DNA of 16,352 nucleotides from Ferruginibacter sp. (lineage in GTDB: Bacteria > Bacteroidota > Bacteroidia > Chitinophagales > Chitinophagaceae), in assembly GCA_025352435.1 (NCBI GenBank), contig JANXTN010000256.1:1-16352 (forward strand), read 5' to 3'. This document shows positions 8,179-15,031 of this stretch, one piece after another. Numbering within the stretch: the first letter of the stretch is position 1; each line of letters opens with the position of its first letter. The translations under genes were made by a program, and so were the position numbers. The notes beneath the pieces were generated by a model. That model was not told the DNA's origin. It ran no database searches and was given only the letters and a program-made list of their open reading frames with translations.

Positions 8179-8898
8179 ATGCTATCTCCCGATGATAAAA
8201 TACTTTCAATAGATATTGGTGGTTCACACATAAAGGCAACATTGCTTGATACCGGAGGCAAACTGTTGAAAGAATATGAAAAACTGGTAACGCCAAAACC
8301 TGCTACACCAAAGGCTGTTGTTGCTACTATTATGCAACTGGCTAAATCACTGCAAGGCTACACGAAGGCTTCTGCAGGCTTTCCGGGACTTGTAAAAAAC
8401 GGCATCGTTTACACTGCTCCTAATCTTGATAATGAATCGTGGAAAAATATTGATTTTGATAAAATATTGACCGATAGTCTTGGCTGTCCTGCAAGAGTAT
8501 TGAATGATGCCGATATGCAAGGCTTGGGTGTGGTAAGTGGAAAAGGTTTTGAAATGATGATTACTTTAGGAACGGGCTTTGGTACTGCATTTTTAATGGA
8601 TGGAAAACTAATGCCTCATTTTGAAATAGCCCATCACCCAATTTCTAAAAACTTAACGTATGATGAGTATTGCGGACAAAAGGCATTTGACCATTGCGGC
8701 AAGAAAAAATGGAACAGACGAATTCAAAAAGTATTGGGCATTTTGCAAACAGTTTTTAACTACGATAGATTATATATTGGTGGTGGAAATGCCGCAGAGT
8801 TAACCGGCAAATTTGCTGAAAATATTAAATTGGCTACCAATCTCGATGGTATACACGGCGGAGTAAAACTATGGGACGAAGTGGCTTCAGGTGTATAG
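8179..8898 (+). CDS. ppgK: ROK-family sugar kinase, polyphosphate-glucokinase type
   Basis: A 239-residue kinase that should phosphorylate glucose to glucose-6-phosphate. Visible motifs are the phosphate-binding loop DIGGSHIKA (12-20), TPKPATP (38-44), which matches the TPxPATP of polyphosphate glucokinases, FPG (68-70), LNDAD (108-112) with catalytic base D110, and the second phosphate loop LGTGFGTAF (130-138). E149 and H152 sit where ROK proteins carry their E-x-G-H segment. The basic stretch KKKWNRRIQKVL (175-186) aligns with the region following the active site in polyphosphate glucokinases. The zinc-finger cysteines of classical ROK repressors and kinases are absent, and there is no DNA-binding domain. 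Use of polyphosphate rather than ATP is inferred from motif similarity. It faces the GH63-like glucosidase across a shared intergenic region and converges with the DUF3833-like lipoprotein 28 bp away. Confidence 0.87.
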   Translation: MLSPDDKILSIDIGGSHIKATLLDTGGKLLKEYEKLVTPKPATPKAVVATIMQLAKSLQGYTKASAGFPGLVKNGIVYTAPNLDNESWKNIDFDKILTDSLGCPARVLNDADMQGLGVVSGKGFEMMITLGTGFGTAFLMDGKLMPHFEIAHHPISKNLTYDEYCGQKAFDHCGKKKWNRRIQKVLGILQTVFNYDRLYIGGGNAAELTGKFAENIKLATNLDGIHGGVKLWDEVASGV

Positions 8899-8926
8899 AA
8901 TGAATGTTTTTAGTTTGCAAAAAAAT

Positions 8927-9460
8927 TTAGTCTTTCTGAAACTCTTCCGTTATTTGCACAACAACAATTCCAAACTTGCGCAGGACACTACGGATGATCA
9001 TTGACTTTCCATCTGCCATCAGGTACATATTCTGCGACATCTGCAGGTGTTTTATAAATTTTCTGTCTGATAGTTTTAGTCTGAAAGTCCAGCTAAAATT
9101 ATTGCCATATAATAAACCATGGGCTGTGCCATCAATGTCATTGGCTGTTGCATCTACATGGTGTTCATCGATCTGCCGCAACTGCCATGAGCGGTGGTTT
9201 TTCTTTCCGCCTTCAGGAAATAGATCTTGTTCTATAGTGATGATACCTTCTTTGATTGTTCCTTCGGTTTGTGTGGTTATACGGGCTGTTGGTTTTCCAC
9301 CGTGGTTTTCCACTACTCCATCAGAATGGGTTTTACCGATAAAAAATTTTATGGGGTCAGATTTGGAATTTCCTTTTGCAAAATCTGCAGGCTGCATACT
9401 TGCACAGCCTGTGAGGTAAAATAAAATACCGGCAGTTAAAATAATTTGTAAAATTTGCAT
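8927..9460 (-). CDS. DUF3833-like lipoprotein
   Basis: A 177-residue protein beginning MQILQIILTAGILFYLTGCAS: a short hydrophobic signal with lipobox LTGC, so C19 would be lipidated and the protein anchored in the inner or outer membrane. The mature part has the pattern of DUF3833: a short acidic/Gly segment, a central block with RSWQLRQIDEHHVDATANDIDGTAHG, a SWTFRLKL strand, and a C-terminal MYLMADGKSMIIRSVLRKFGI block ending in QITEEFQ. The molecular function of this family is not established. An ATG four codons upstream (9472) is possible, but the later ATG gives a more normal signal peptide. It appears monocistronic and convergent with the glucokinase gene. Confidence 0.82.
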   Translation of the reverse strand: MQILQIILTAGILFYLTGCASMQPADFAKGNSKSDPIKFFIGKTHSDGVVENHGGKPTARITTQTEGTIKEGIITIEQDLFPEGGKKNHRSWQLRQIDEHHVDATANDIDGTAHGLLYGNNFSWTFRLKLSDRKFIKHLQMSQNMYLMADGKSMIIRSVLRKFGIVVVQITEEFQKD

Positions 9461-9499
9461 GTGTGTCCACATACGATAACCATGCCGTGTCGGTCGTAT
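9459..9499. repeat. Nested inverted repeats around the lipoprotein start
   Basis: ATGTG (9459-9463) and CACAT (9468-9472) form a hairpin with a 4-nt loop that ends on both candidate start codons of the DUF3833-like gene. Just upstream, ATACGA (9471-9476) and TCGTAT (9494-9499) form a second inverted repeat with a 17-nt spacer. Because the start codon could be masked in the RNA, a translational or operator role is possible, but stems this short also arise by chance. Confidence 0.25.
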
Positions 9500-9611
9500 T
9501 GAAATAAGTAAATTACTATATCAGATAAAATACTTTCTCTAGAAACGTTCTCATTTAGTTATTGCTTTCAAAAAACACTTTTTGTGCATTTTAAATTACT
9601 TTGCAAACAAA

Positions 9612-9639
9612 TTGGTACTACATTTTTTTAAAATATTTG
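9612..9639 (+). promoter_or_regulatory. Candidate Bacteroidota-type promoter for ilvE
   Basis: TTG at 9612-9614 and AATATTTG at 9632-9639 are separated by exactly 17 bp, within the 17-23 bp spacing of the TTG / TAnnTTTG promoter of this phylum; the -7 box differs from consensus only in its first base. Transcription would start near 9646, a few bases before the ATG at 9653. It would drive the ilvE-cupin-SDR run. Confidence 0.45.
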
Positions 9640-9652
9640 AAACGAAGCTTGC

Positions 9653-10726
9653 ATGAACATCTCCATCACACACACAAACAACTCGAAACTTGCAGAGATC
9701 GATTTTAATGATATTCCATTTGGGAAATATACATCCGATCATATGTTTATGATGGATTATGATAATGGCGAATGGGGAAATTTTAGAATTGTTCCTTACC
9801 AAGCGTTAATGCTAGATCCACAATCAAAAGCTTTGCAATATTGCCAGTGTATTTTTGAAGGAATGAAAGCCAGTATTGGTATTGATGGCATTCCTAAATT
9901 ACTTCGTCCGGATTTAAATATTAAGCGTTTCAATCTTTCAGCAGAAAGAATGTGCATGCCTACCATCCCTGAAGAAATGTTTTTGCAGGCATTGAAAGCC
10001 ATTACACTTTGCGAAATAAACTGGATACCAAAAGAAGTAGGCAGCGCCTTGTACCTACGCCCTACCATGGTTGCAACAGAAAGCTCACTTGGCGTTACAC
10101 CATCCAGTAGCTATACTTTTTATATTTATACCGGCCCTGCTCAACCATATTTTAATAAGCCGGTAAAATTAATTACCGAGCAAACCTATATTAGAGCCGT
10201 ACCCGGCGGCACGGGTGAGGCAAAGACGGGCGGTAATTATGCAGCATCTTTGAAAGCCGGACAGCTTGCAAAACAAAATGGATTCGATCAAATCATCTGG
10301 CTGGAAAGTCCTGCATTTAAAAAAATACAGGAAGCCGGCATGATGAACCTGTTCTTTGTAATTGGTGATACAGTTATTACACCACAACTTTCAGGAGCCG
10401 TTTTAAAAGGCACTACAAGAACTTACTTTATTGATATTCTGAAAGAGAAAAATATAAAGGTCGAAGTAAGGGATATTTATATTGATGAAATATTGGAAGC
10501 TTATAAAAATAATAATTTAAAAGAAGCCTTTGGTGCAGGAACAGCAGCGGTCGTGTCGCATATTGCAGAAATTACACACGGTGATGTGTGCATGGTTTTA
10601 CCTGACGATACAGAGAAAATAAGTACAATGTTGTACAACGAAATTACAGGCTTAAGAGCCGGTACCATTGAGGATAAACGCAATTGGCTTGTTCCGGTAA
10701 AAGAAAATATTTTAGCACATTCTTAA
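9653..10726 (+). CDS. ilvE: Branched-chain amino acid aminotransferase
   Basis: A 357-residue cytosolic PLP enzyme of fold type IV, which interconverts Leu, Ile and Val with their 2-oxo acids using 2-oxoglutarate/glutamate. The PLP lysine is K191 in VPGGTGEAKTGGNYAASL (183-200), the characteristic BCAT signature. Other family blocks are QYCQCIFEGMKA (62-73), LRPTM (135-139, with YLRP) and IQEAGMMNLFF (225-235), where E227 is in the usual cofactor-contact position. FGAGTAAVVSHI near residue 290 binds the PLP phosphate. Its length matches the eukaryote-like/long BCAT group rather than the roughly 300-residue E. coli IlvE group. The start is ATG at 9653 behind a plausible promoter. It heads a run with a cupin gene 11 bp downstream and an SDR gene after that. 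Confidence 0.96.
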   Translation: MNISITHTNNSKLAEIDFNDIPFGKYTSDHMFMMDYDNGEWGNFRIVPYQALMLDPQSKALQYCQCIFEGMKASIGIDGIPKLLRPDLNIKRFNLSAERMCMPTIPEEMFLQALKAITLCEINWIPKEVGSALYLRPTMVATESSLGVTPSSSYTFYIYTGPAQPYFNKPVKLITEQTYIRAVPGGTGEAKTGGNYAASLKAGQLAKQNGFDQIIWLESPAFKKIQEAGMMNLFFVIGDTVITPQLSGAVLKGTTRTYFIDILKEKNIKVEVRDIYIDEILEAYKNNNLKEAFGAGTAAVVSHIAEITHGDVCMVLPDDTEKISTMLYNEITGLRAGTIEDKRNWLVPVKENILAHS

Positions 10727-10737
10727 ATACAACTAAC

Positions 10738-11094
10738 ATGCAAAAGATTAATTGGAACAACATTCCTGTAGATCAGGTAAATGAAAAAATGAAAAGGCAA
10801 TTCATTTATGGTGAAAAAATAATGGTTGCAAAAATGGAGTTTGGAGATGGTTTTACAGTGCCTTGGCATTCGCACGAAAATGAGCAGGTTACAGAAGTTA
10901 TAGAGGGAACGCTTCGCTTTTGGTTTGATGATAATGAGGAGGAGCCAATTGATTTAATGGCAGGTGATTCAATTATTATTCCTGGTAACCGCAGACACAA
11001 AGCATTGATGATAGGCAAGGTTGTAGAGACAGATACCTTTTCGCCACCAAGGCAAGATTGGATAGATGGCTCCGATGCATATTTGAGAAAATAA
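10738..11094 (+). CDS. Small cupin-domain protein
   Basis: A 118-residue single-domain cupin. Motif 1 is G-x5-H-x-H-x3-Q-x6-G (G38, H44, H46, Q50, G57), and motif 2 has G76-x5-P82 with H87, so a 3-His/1-Gln metal site is likely. The tail TDTFSPPRQDWI (99-110) is like that of KdgF-type sugar-acid cupins and related proteins, but no substrate can be assigned. An ATG at 10684 would add 18 residues that lie inside the end of ilvE; the ATG at 10738, 11 bp after the ilvE stop, begins a normal cupin and is chosen. It is almost certainly co-transcribed with ilvE and with the SDR gene 15 bp downstream. Confidence 0.88.
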   Translation: MQKINWNNIPVDQVNEKMKRQFIYGEKIMVAKMEFGDGFTVPWHSHENEQVTEVIEGTLRFWFDDNEEEPIDLMAGDSIIIPGNRRHKALMIGKVVETDTFSPPRQDWIDGSDAYLRK

Positions 11095-11109
11095 TTTTAA
11101 AAGTGAACA

Positions 11110-11871
11110 ATGGATTTAGGAATAAAAGATAAGGTGGCACTCGTACTCGCATCTAGCAAAGGCTTGGGAAAAGCAGTGGCACTAGCACTTGCAACAGAAG
11201 GCGCTAAAGTAATCATCTGCGGTACAGATGCTGCAGCATTGGCTTCAACCGAAAAAGAAATAACTGCAATTGCGCAAAATAATGTTTTGGCGATTTTATG
11301 TGACCTTACTGACGAAGCGCAACGCAAGCATTTGGTGGAGCAAAGTGTACAAAAATTTGGCGCTATAGAAATTTTGGTAACCAACACAGGTGGCCCCGCT
11401 GCAGGTCCGTTTGAGCAATTTAATTTAGATGACTGGAAGCATTTATACAACTTGCTTTTCTTAAGTGCGGTAGATATTATACAACAGGTTTTGCCCGGCA
11501 TGAAACAGAAAGGCTGGGGGCGTATTTTAACCATTACATCTGTCGCAGTAAAACAACCTGCTGATAATCTTATCTCATCAAATGCAGTTCGTACAAGTTT
11601 ATTGGGCCTGGTAAAAAGTTTATCAAACGAAGTAGCGACTTATGGCATTACTGTCAATAATATTTTACCTGGTTACACAACTACCAACAGACTGGAAGGG
11701 CTCATTGAGAAGAACCCAAAAGTGAATGAGGTAAAAGATAGCATCCCCATGAAAAGATTTGGTACACCCGAAGAATTTGCTGCCGCTGCTGCGTTTTTAG
11801 TGAGTGCGCAGGCAAGTTATATTACCGGCCAATCTTTAGCAGTAGATGGCGGATGGATAAAAGGAAGTTGA
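11110..11871 (+). CDS. Atypical SDR oxidoreductase (BKR-like, degenerate catalytic tetrad)
   Basis: A 253-residue Rossmann-fold protein of the classical SDR size class. The dinucleotide loop reads ASSKGLG (14-20) instead of TGxxxGIG, the NNAG motif is replaced by TNTGGP (91-96), and the catalytic Ser is in ITSVA (S144). Where YxxxK is expected, the sequence is SSNAVR: S157 replaces Tyr and R161 replaces Lys. The C-terminal ITGQSLAVDGG (238-248) is normal. This agrees with the known BKR-like SDR subgroup (cd05344 in CDD, from memory) that departs from the cofactor and tetrad motifs. Whether it is an active reductase is open. It ends the ilvE-cupin-SDR run and is convergent with the alpha/beta hydrolase gene 35 bp away. 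Confidence 0.9.
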   Translation: MDLGIKDKVALVLASSKGLGKAVALALATEGAKVIICGTDAAALASTEKEITAIAQNNVLAILCDLTDEAQRKHLVEQSVQKFGAIEILVTNTGGPAAGPFEQFNLDDWKHLYNLLFLSAVDIIQQVLPGMKQKGWGRILTITSVAVKQPADNLISSNAVRTSLLGLVKSLSNEVATYGITVNNILPGYTTTNRLEGLIEKNPKVNEVKDSIPMKRFGTPEEFAAAAAFLVSAQASYITGQSLAVDGGWIKGS

Positions 11872-11906
11872 GTATAACAAAATATCCTTTAAACAACATT
11901 GCCTTC

Positions 11907-12989
11907 TTATTTTAGAAAACTGCTGATGTTATCATTGAGAAACTTTTCATCTGCAGGGTTGCTTGCCGCTCCTGCTGTGTGCCCCCAAAGCGACGGAATT
12001 GGTTTGAATAATACTGTTTTCATAAAGCCTGCTTCGTAAGTAGCATCACCAATAGGAAAATACAGATCCGTTGCAGATGGCATGTATAGAAAAGGAACTT
12101 TGATAGAGCTAAGTGCAGCTTCTACATTACCATGAAAACCGGCAGTGTTACCAATATCATGGTTTTCCCATGTGCGCATCTGAAGTATTAGATTGTTGGC
12201 ATCTGCACCGGGAATAAAATTTGTTTTGTATTCATTCAATACCTGTGCAAATGTTGTGTTAGGCGCTGCAGGATTTTTCCACAGCTCTTTGCGCCACCAT
12301 TCTTGGGAATATAACCAAGCCGTCCATACAACAGAAAAAGCCTGCATTCCTTTTATAGGCTGCTTCACATAATCACCATTGTTAAATGCATCATCTGCAG
12401 TAAGTGCTGCTATCTGTCCCTCTAACCGCACCACGCCATGCGGGTATGTTTTTGCAGTACCCGAAGTGGCAACAATACGATCACTAAATTCCGGATAACT
12501 TACTGCCCATTGAAATGCCTGTTGTGCGCCCATGGAAAAACCAATGAGTGCTTTTAAATGCGTAATCTTTAAATCTTCAACTAATAATTTATGTACTGCC
12601 TCCACATTATCTCTAATGGTCATTACAGGAAAACGAGGGCCATGAAAAGGCTCGGGCGTATTGCTTGGTGAAGATGAATTGCCATTGCCAAAAAGCTCGG
12701 TTGCTATCAGAAAAAGTTTGCTGGTATCCAATGCATGTCCGGGCCCAATCAGCCACTCATAACCCTGATGATCTGCCATGTAATGCGAGGGAAGCAGCAC
12801 AGCGTTGCTATGTGCTGCATTTAAATGTCCATACGTGCCATAAATAATATGTGCTTGCGGTAATATTTTTCCGCTCTCAGTTTTAAAATTCGGTATTACA
12901 AAATCGTATCTCTTTGCCGGGTCAATACGTGCATTGCTTTGCGCAAAAATGTTTTGTGAAATAAGTAAGAGCAGGAAAAGTTTATTCAT
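11907..12989 (-). CDS. Exported alpha/beta hydrolase of the MetX (homoserine acetyltransferase)-like fold
   Basis: A 360-residue protein with a Sec signal peptide (MNKLFLLLLISQNIFAQ), so probably periplasmic or secreted. The mature part follows the homoserine O-acetyltransferase branch of alpha/beta hydrolases: AHIIYGTYG (46-54), an oxyanion region near FGNGNSSSPSNT, the nucleophile elbow GFSMGA with S152, acid D308 in PSATDLYFP and H337 in LWGHTAG. The complete triad implies an active acyltransferase or esterase. The signal peptide and the GFSMGA elbow (MetX enzymes usually have GGSMGG) argue against a biosynthetic MetX role, and no methionine genes are nearby. It appears to be transcribed alone. 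The start is ATG at 12989, which gives a normal signal peptide. Confidence 0.9.
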   Translation of the reverse strand: MNKLFLLLLISQNIFAQSNARIDPAKRYDFVIPNFKTESGKILPQAHIIYGTYGHLNAAHSNAVLLPSHYMADHQGYEWLIGPGHALDTSKLFLIATELFGNGNSSSPSNTPEPFHGPRFPVMTIRDNVEAVHKLLVEDLKITHLKALIGFSMGAQQAFQWAVSYPEFSDRIVATSGTAKTYPHGVVRLEGQIAALTADDAFNNGDYVKQPIKGMQAFSVVWTAWLYSQEWWRKELWKNPAAPNTTFAQVLNEYKTNFIPGADANNLILQMRTWENHDIGNTAGFHGNVEAALSSIKVPFLYMPSATDLYFPIGDATYEAGFMKTVLFKPIPSLWGHTAGAASNPADEKFLNDNISSFLK

Positions 12990-13152
12990 GGTAAAAGAAT
13001 TTTAAATAACTAAGTTATAAATTAAATCTACAAATATTTATCATGTTTGTTTTGTGAATATCGAAAATATACTGCAATGCAATTCTCTATAATGCCATTT
13101 AAGAAGTAAATGATTTAATCAATAATAAAAAGATGAATTTTCATGAAAAAAG

Positions 13153-13192
13153 TTGAAAAAGGTTTTACGCATATAATATTTTCTTATATTTA
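13153..13192 (+). promoter_or_regulatory. Candidate promoter of the Lys/Ala-rich gene
   Basis: TATATTTA (13185-13192), a 7/8 match to TAnnTTTG, ends 20 bp before the ATG at 13213, much as the box before the receiver gene does. The only nearby TTG (13153-13155) is 29 bp upstream of it but 21 bp upstream of the poorer TATTTTCT (13177-13184). One of the two pairs may be the promoter. The surrounding 223-bp gap is otherwise AT-rich with nothing further recognised. Confidence 0.3.
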
Positions 13193-13212
13193 ATAAACTA
13201 AAACCTTAAATT

Positions 13213-13398
13213 ATGGCAACTAAAAAAGCTGCATCTGCAAAAAAGGCTGCACCTGCTAAGAAAGCTGCTCCTAAAAAAGCTGCATCTGTAAAAAAGACTG
13301 CGCCTGCAAAGAAGGCTGCAACTGCTAAAAAAGCTGCACCAGCAAAAAAATCAGTTTTAAAAAAGGCAATTACAAAACCTGTGGCACCTTCATCTTAA
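13213..13398 (+). CDS. Histone H1-like Lys/Ala-repeat protein
   Basis: A 61-residue extremely basic protein: 19 Lys and 21 Ala, with no acidic and no aromatic residue. Nine KK pairs begin at residues 4, 10, 16, 21, 27, 33, 39, 45 and 50, a six-residue period (AKKAAP-like) with two five-residue steps. This resembles histone H1-like C-terminal tails and bacterial Hc1/AlgP-type nucleoid proteins, which bind DNA non-specifically and compact it. The DNA is correspondingly repetitive; for example AAAAAAGCTGCATCTG occurs twice. The start is ATG at 13213 after an AT-rich leader with a plausible -7 box. Its TAA shares the TTAA at 13395-13398 with the stop of the convergent TPR gene. Low-complexity frames can be spurious, but the clean start, regular period and stop make a real gene likely. 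Confidence 0.85.
   Translation: MATKKAASAKKAAPAKKAAPKKAASVKKTAPAKKAATAKKAAPAKKSVLKKAITKPVAPSS
13225..13370 (+). repeat. Degenerate 18-bp-period tandem repeat inside the Lys/Ala gene
   Basis: The coding DNA is a run of about eight degenerate units of roughly 18 bp (Lys-Lys-Ala-Ala-x-Ala), with two units one codon shorter. Synonymous positions differ between units (GCT/GCA, AAA/AAG), so the repeat is old or under selection at the protein level rather than a fresh duplication. Confidence 0.7.
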
Positions 13399-14912
13399 TT
13401 ATTTCCATCTTCATCTTCTGTAACATTTGTTATGGAAGATGAAGTTTTAATCTCTACATTTTCAGGTAAAGGAAATGGCATTAATAATTCCGGTTCATTT
13501 TCCACTTTTATATTTTCCTGCACCTCGCTTACAGACTCTTCCCAATGCTCCTGTTCTTCTTTAATCTTTTGTTTATCTGTCGTGAGTTTGTCAATTACGA
13601 TGTGTTCCAGTTTATGATGCAGCGGTACAAGTCCGGCACCAACTAATACTAATACAAGAAGCTCCAGTATTTTGTTGTGATGCATAGTTTGCTCTATGAG
13701 CGGATGTAACAACAGAATTAAAAACTCGAAGAATAGCAGTAACGATACTACACCCATAAAACGAACAACATTTTTATGAATTCTTATTCTGCTCACGGCC
13801 ACCGTTAATAGAAAAAATGTTGGAATAAATATACAGATAGCAAGTATCTGCAACTGTTGAAGTCTGGTTTGCTTTTCACGCAGTTTCTGTTCTGCAATTT
13901 CAGTCTGCCGGGTTTGTTCGTTGGTACTTATTATCATTGCTTCCCGGGTTTTTGACTGACCCTTTAAAGAATCCTGTAACATCACTGCCTGATCCATATA
14001 CACAAAAGCACTATCAAGTTTGTTGTTGGTTTTGTAAAAGCGACTGATGAAATTTGCTGCATCAAGCTCTCTGCTTAAAAAACCATCTTTGCGGGCTATT
14101 TCAAAAGCTAGTCTTGCATATTTTAGCGAAGAATCCGGCATTTTTGTTTTTTGAAAAACGTTCGCAAAGCCCAAAGCAGTTTCGCATAATACATCATTGT
14201 TTGTACCATCATTTAAAAAGGGTAAGGCACTTCGATAATTTTTTAATGCAATACTATCTTCCCCCGCTTGTGCATACACATTACCAAGCCCTACTTGCGC
14301 TAATCCTCCATAAAAATCGTTTTTGTTTTCTCTCGCAATTTTTAAGGCCGTCGAAAAATAATGTTTGGCAGAATCTGTATTTTTCATCTTATAAAATGTT
14401 TCTCCCAAGTTTATAACAATGTTATTTTTTAGTTCCTTTTTTACAACACCACCCACTGCAGTAATTGTAGAGTCTGCCCGGTACAAATAGCTTAATGCCC
14501 TTTCATAATCTGATAATAAAATATACATTAGCCCAATGTTATTGAGTGCACTGGCATAATTGCGCACGCTGTTTCTTTTCTCTTCTATCTTTAATTTCTG
14601 CATGTAATTGTTGAGCGCAGCAGTGTAGTTACCTAACAGATATTGCCCTGTCGCCATAATTGCATAAGACCGACTTTCTCCTTCAATGTATTTTATATGC
14701 GTAGCCAAAAGCTGCGCCTTTTGCGCCAGTTCAATGGTGGTATCGGGTTTAAAAAATTCATATTGCTCAGCTAGTTTCCAAAGCAATGTAACCCGGTTGC
14801 TGTCTTCTTGTGTTTGTTCAAGTAATCTTTTAAGGCTGTCTATTTTTAAAGATTGCGCAGTTATAGGAATGCTCCAAACCAATAAGAGCAGAAGAGGAAT
14901 ATGCTTTGCCAT
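13395..14912 (-). CDS. TPR protein with signal peptide, three TM segments and an acidic tail
   Basis: Starting from the ATG at 14912 the product has 505 residues; a longer frame to 14951 would begin at TTG and spoil the signal peptide. A signal (MAKHIPLLLLLVWSIPITAQS) is followed by about seven TPR-like helical repeats (roughly residues 35-315; for example YASALNNIGLMYILLSDYERAL), then a charged coiled coil (about 317-354), TM helices at about 355-374, 382-406 and 414-432, and a 70-residue acidic cytoplasmic tail. The first half and coiled coil are laid out like the periplasmic sensor part of Bacteroidota TPR histidine kinases, but no HisKA, HATPase or LuxR domain follows. It may be a membrane scaffold or a sensor that signals through its tail. 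It is divergent from the caspase-like gene and overlaps the stop of the histone-like gene by 4 bp. Confidence 0.88.
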   Translation of the reverse strand: MAKHIPLLLLLVWSIPITAQSLKIDSLKRLLEQTQEDSNRVTLLWKLAEQYEFFKPDTTIELAQKAQLLATHIKYIEGESRSYAIMATGQYLLGNYTAALNNYMQKLKIEEKRNSVRNYASALNNIGLMYILLSDYERALSYLYRADSTITAVGGVVKKELKNNIVINLGETFYKMKNTDSAKHYFSTALKIARENKNDFYGGLAQVGLGNVYAQAGEDSIALKNYRSALPFLNDGTNNDVLCETALGFANVFQKTKMPDSSLKYARLAFEIARKDGFLSRELDAANFISRFYKTNNKLDSAFVYMDQAVMLQDSLKGQSKTREAMIISTNEQTRQTEIAEQKLREKQTRLQQLQILAICIFIPTFFLLTVAVSRIRIHKNVVRFMGVVSLLLFFEFLILLLHPLIEQTMHHNKILELLVLVLVGAGLVPLHHKLEHIVIDKLTTDKQKIKEEQEHWEESVSEVQENIKVENEPELLMPFPLPENVEIKTSSSITNVTEDEDGNN

Positions 14913-14976
14913 TTTATCTAGGTTAAAAGAACTATTAAAAAGCAATTTCAATTCAATAATAATTTAAATCTACATT

Positions 14977-15000
14977 TATATTTCTTAATATGTGTACATA
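14977..15000 (+). promoter_or_regulatory. Possible promoter/operator between the TPR and caspase-like genes
   Basis: TATATTTC (14977-14984) is a 6/8 to 7/8 match to the Bacteroidota -7 box in the plus direction. It is followed by the imperfect palindrome TATGTGTACATA (14989-15000; TATGT and ACATA arms), which would lie at the transcription start and could be an operator. The gap between the divergent genes is 119 bp, so one site could affect both. The evidence is only sequence shape. Confidence 0.25.
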
Positions 15001-15031
15001 GTTTATCGATCACTCCTTCAAATAACGAAAC

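Noticed and set aside
8976..9424. Two plus-strand frames antisense to the DUF3833-like gene
   Set aside because: They are shadows of a gene that has a lipobox and family motifs; no start context or domain supports them.
10684..10737. Longer cupin start inside the end of ilvE
   Set aside because: The added 18 residues overlap ilvE and do not resemble a cupin N-terminus; the ATG at 10738 is better placed.
11872..11906. Terminator between the convergent SDR and hydrolase genes
   Set aside because: The 35-bp gap has no inverted repeat followed by T's on either strand.
11907..12989. Naming the hydrolase metX
   Set aside because: Signal peptide, altered nucleophile elbow and absence of methionine-pathway neighbours make a biosynthetic homoserine acetyltransferase unlikely.
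13213..13398. Treating the Lys/Ala repeat as a CRISPR or simple noncoding repeat
   Set aside because: Units are 15-18 bp, contiguous without spacers, and stay in frame with a start and stop; a protein-level repeat explains it.
14913..14951. TTG start adding 13 residues to the TPR protein
   Set aside because: The ATG at 14912 gives a standard signal peptide directly; the extension would put polar residues before it with a weaker start codon.
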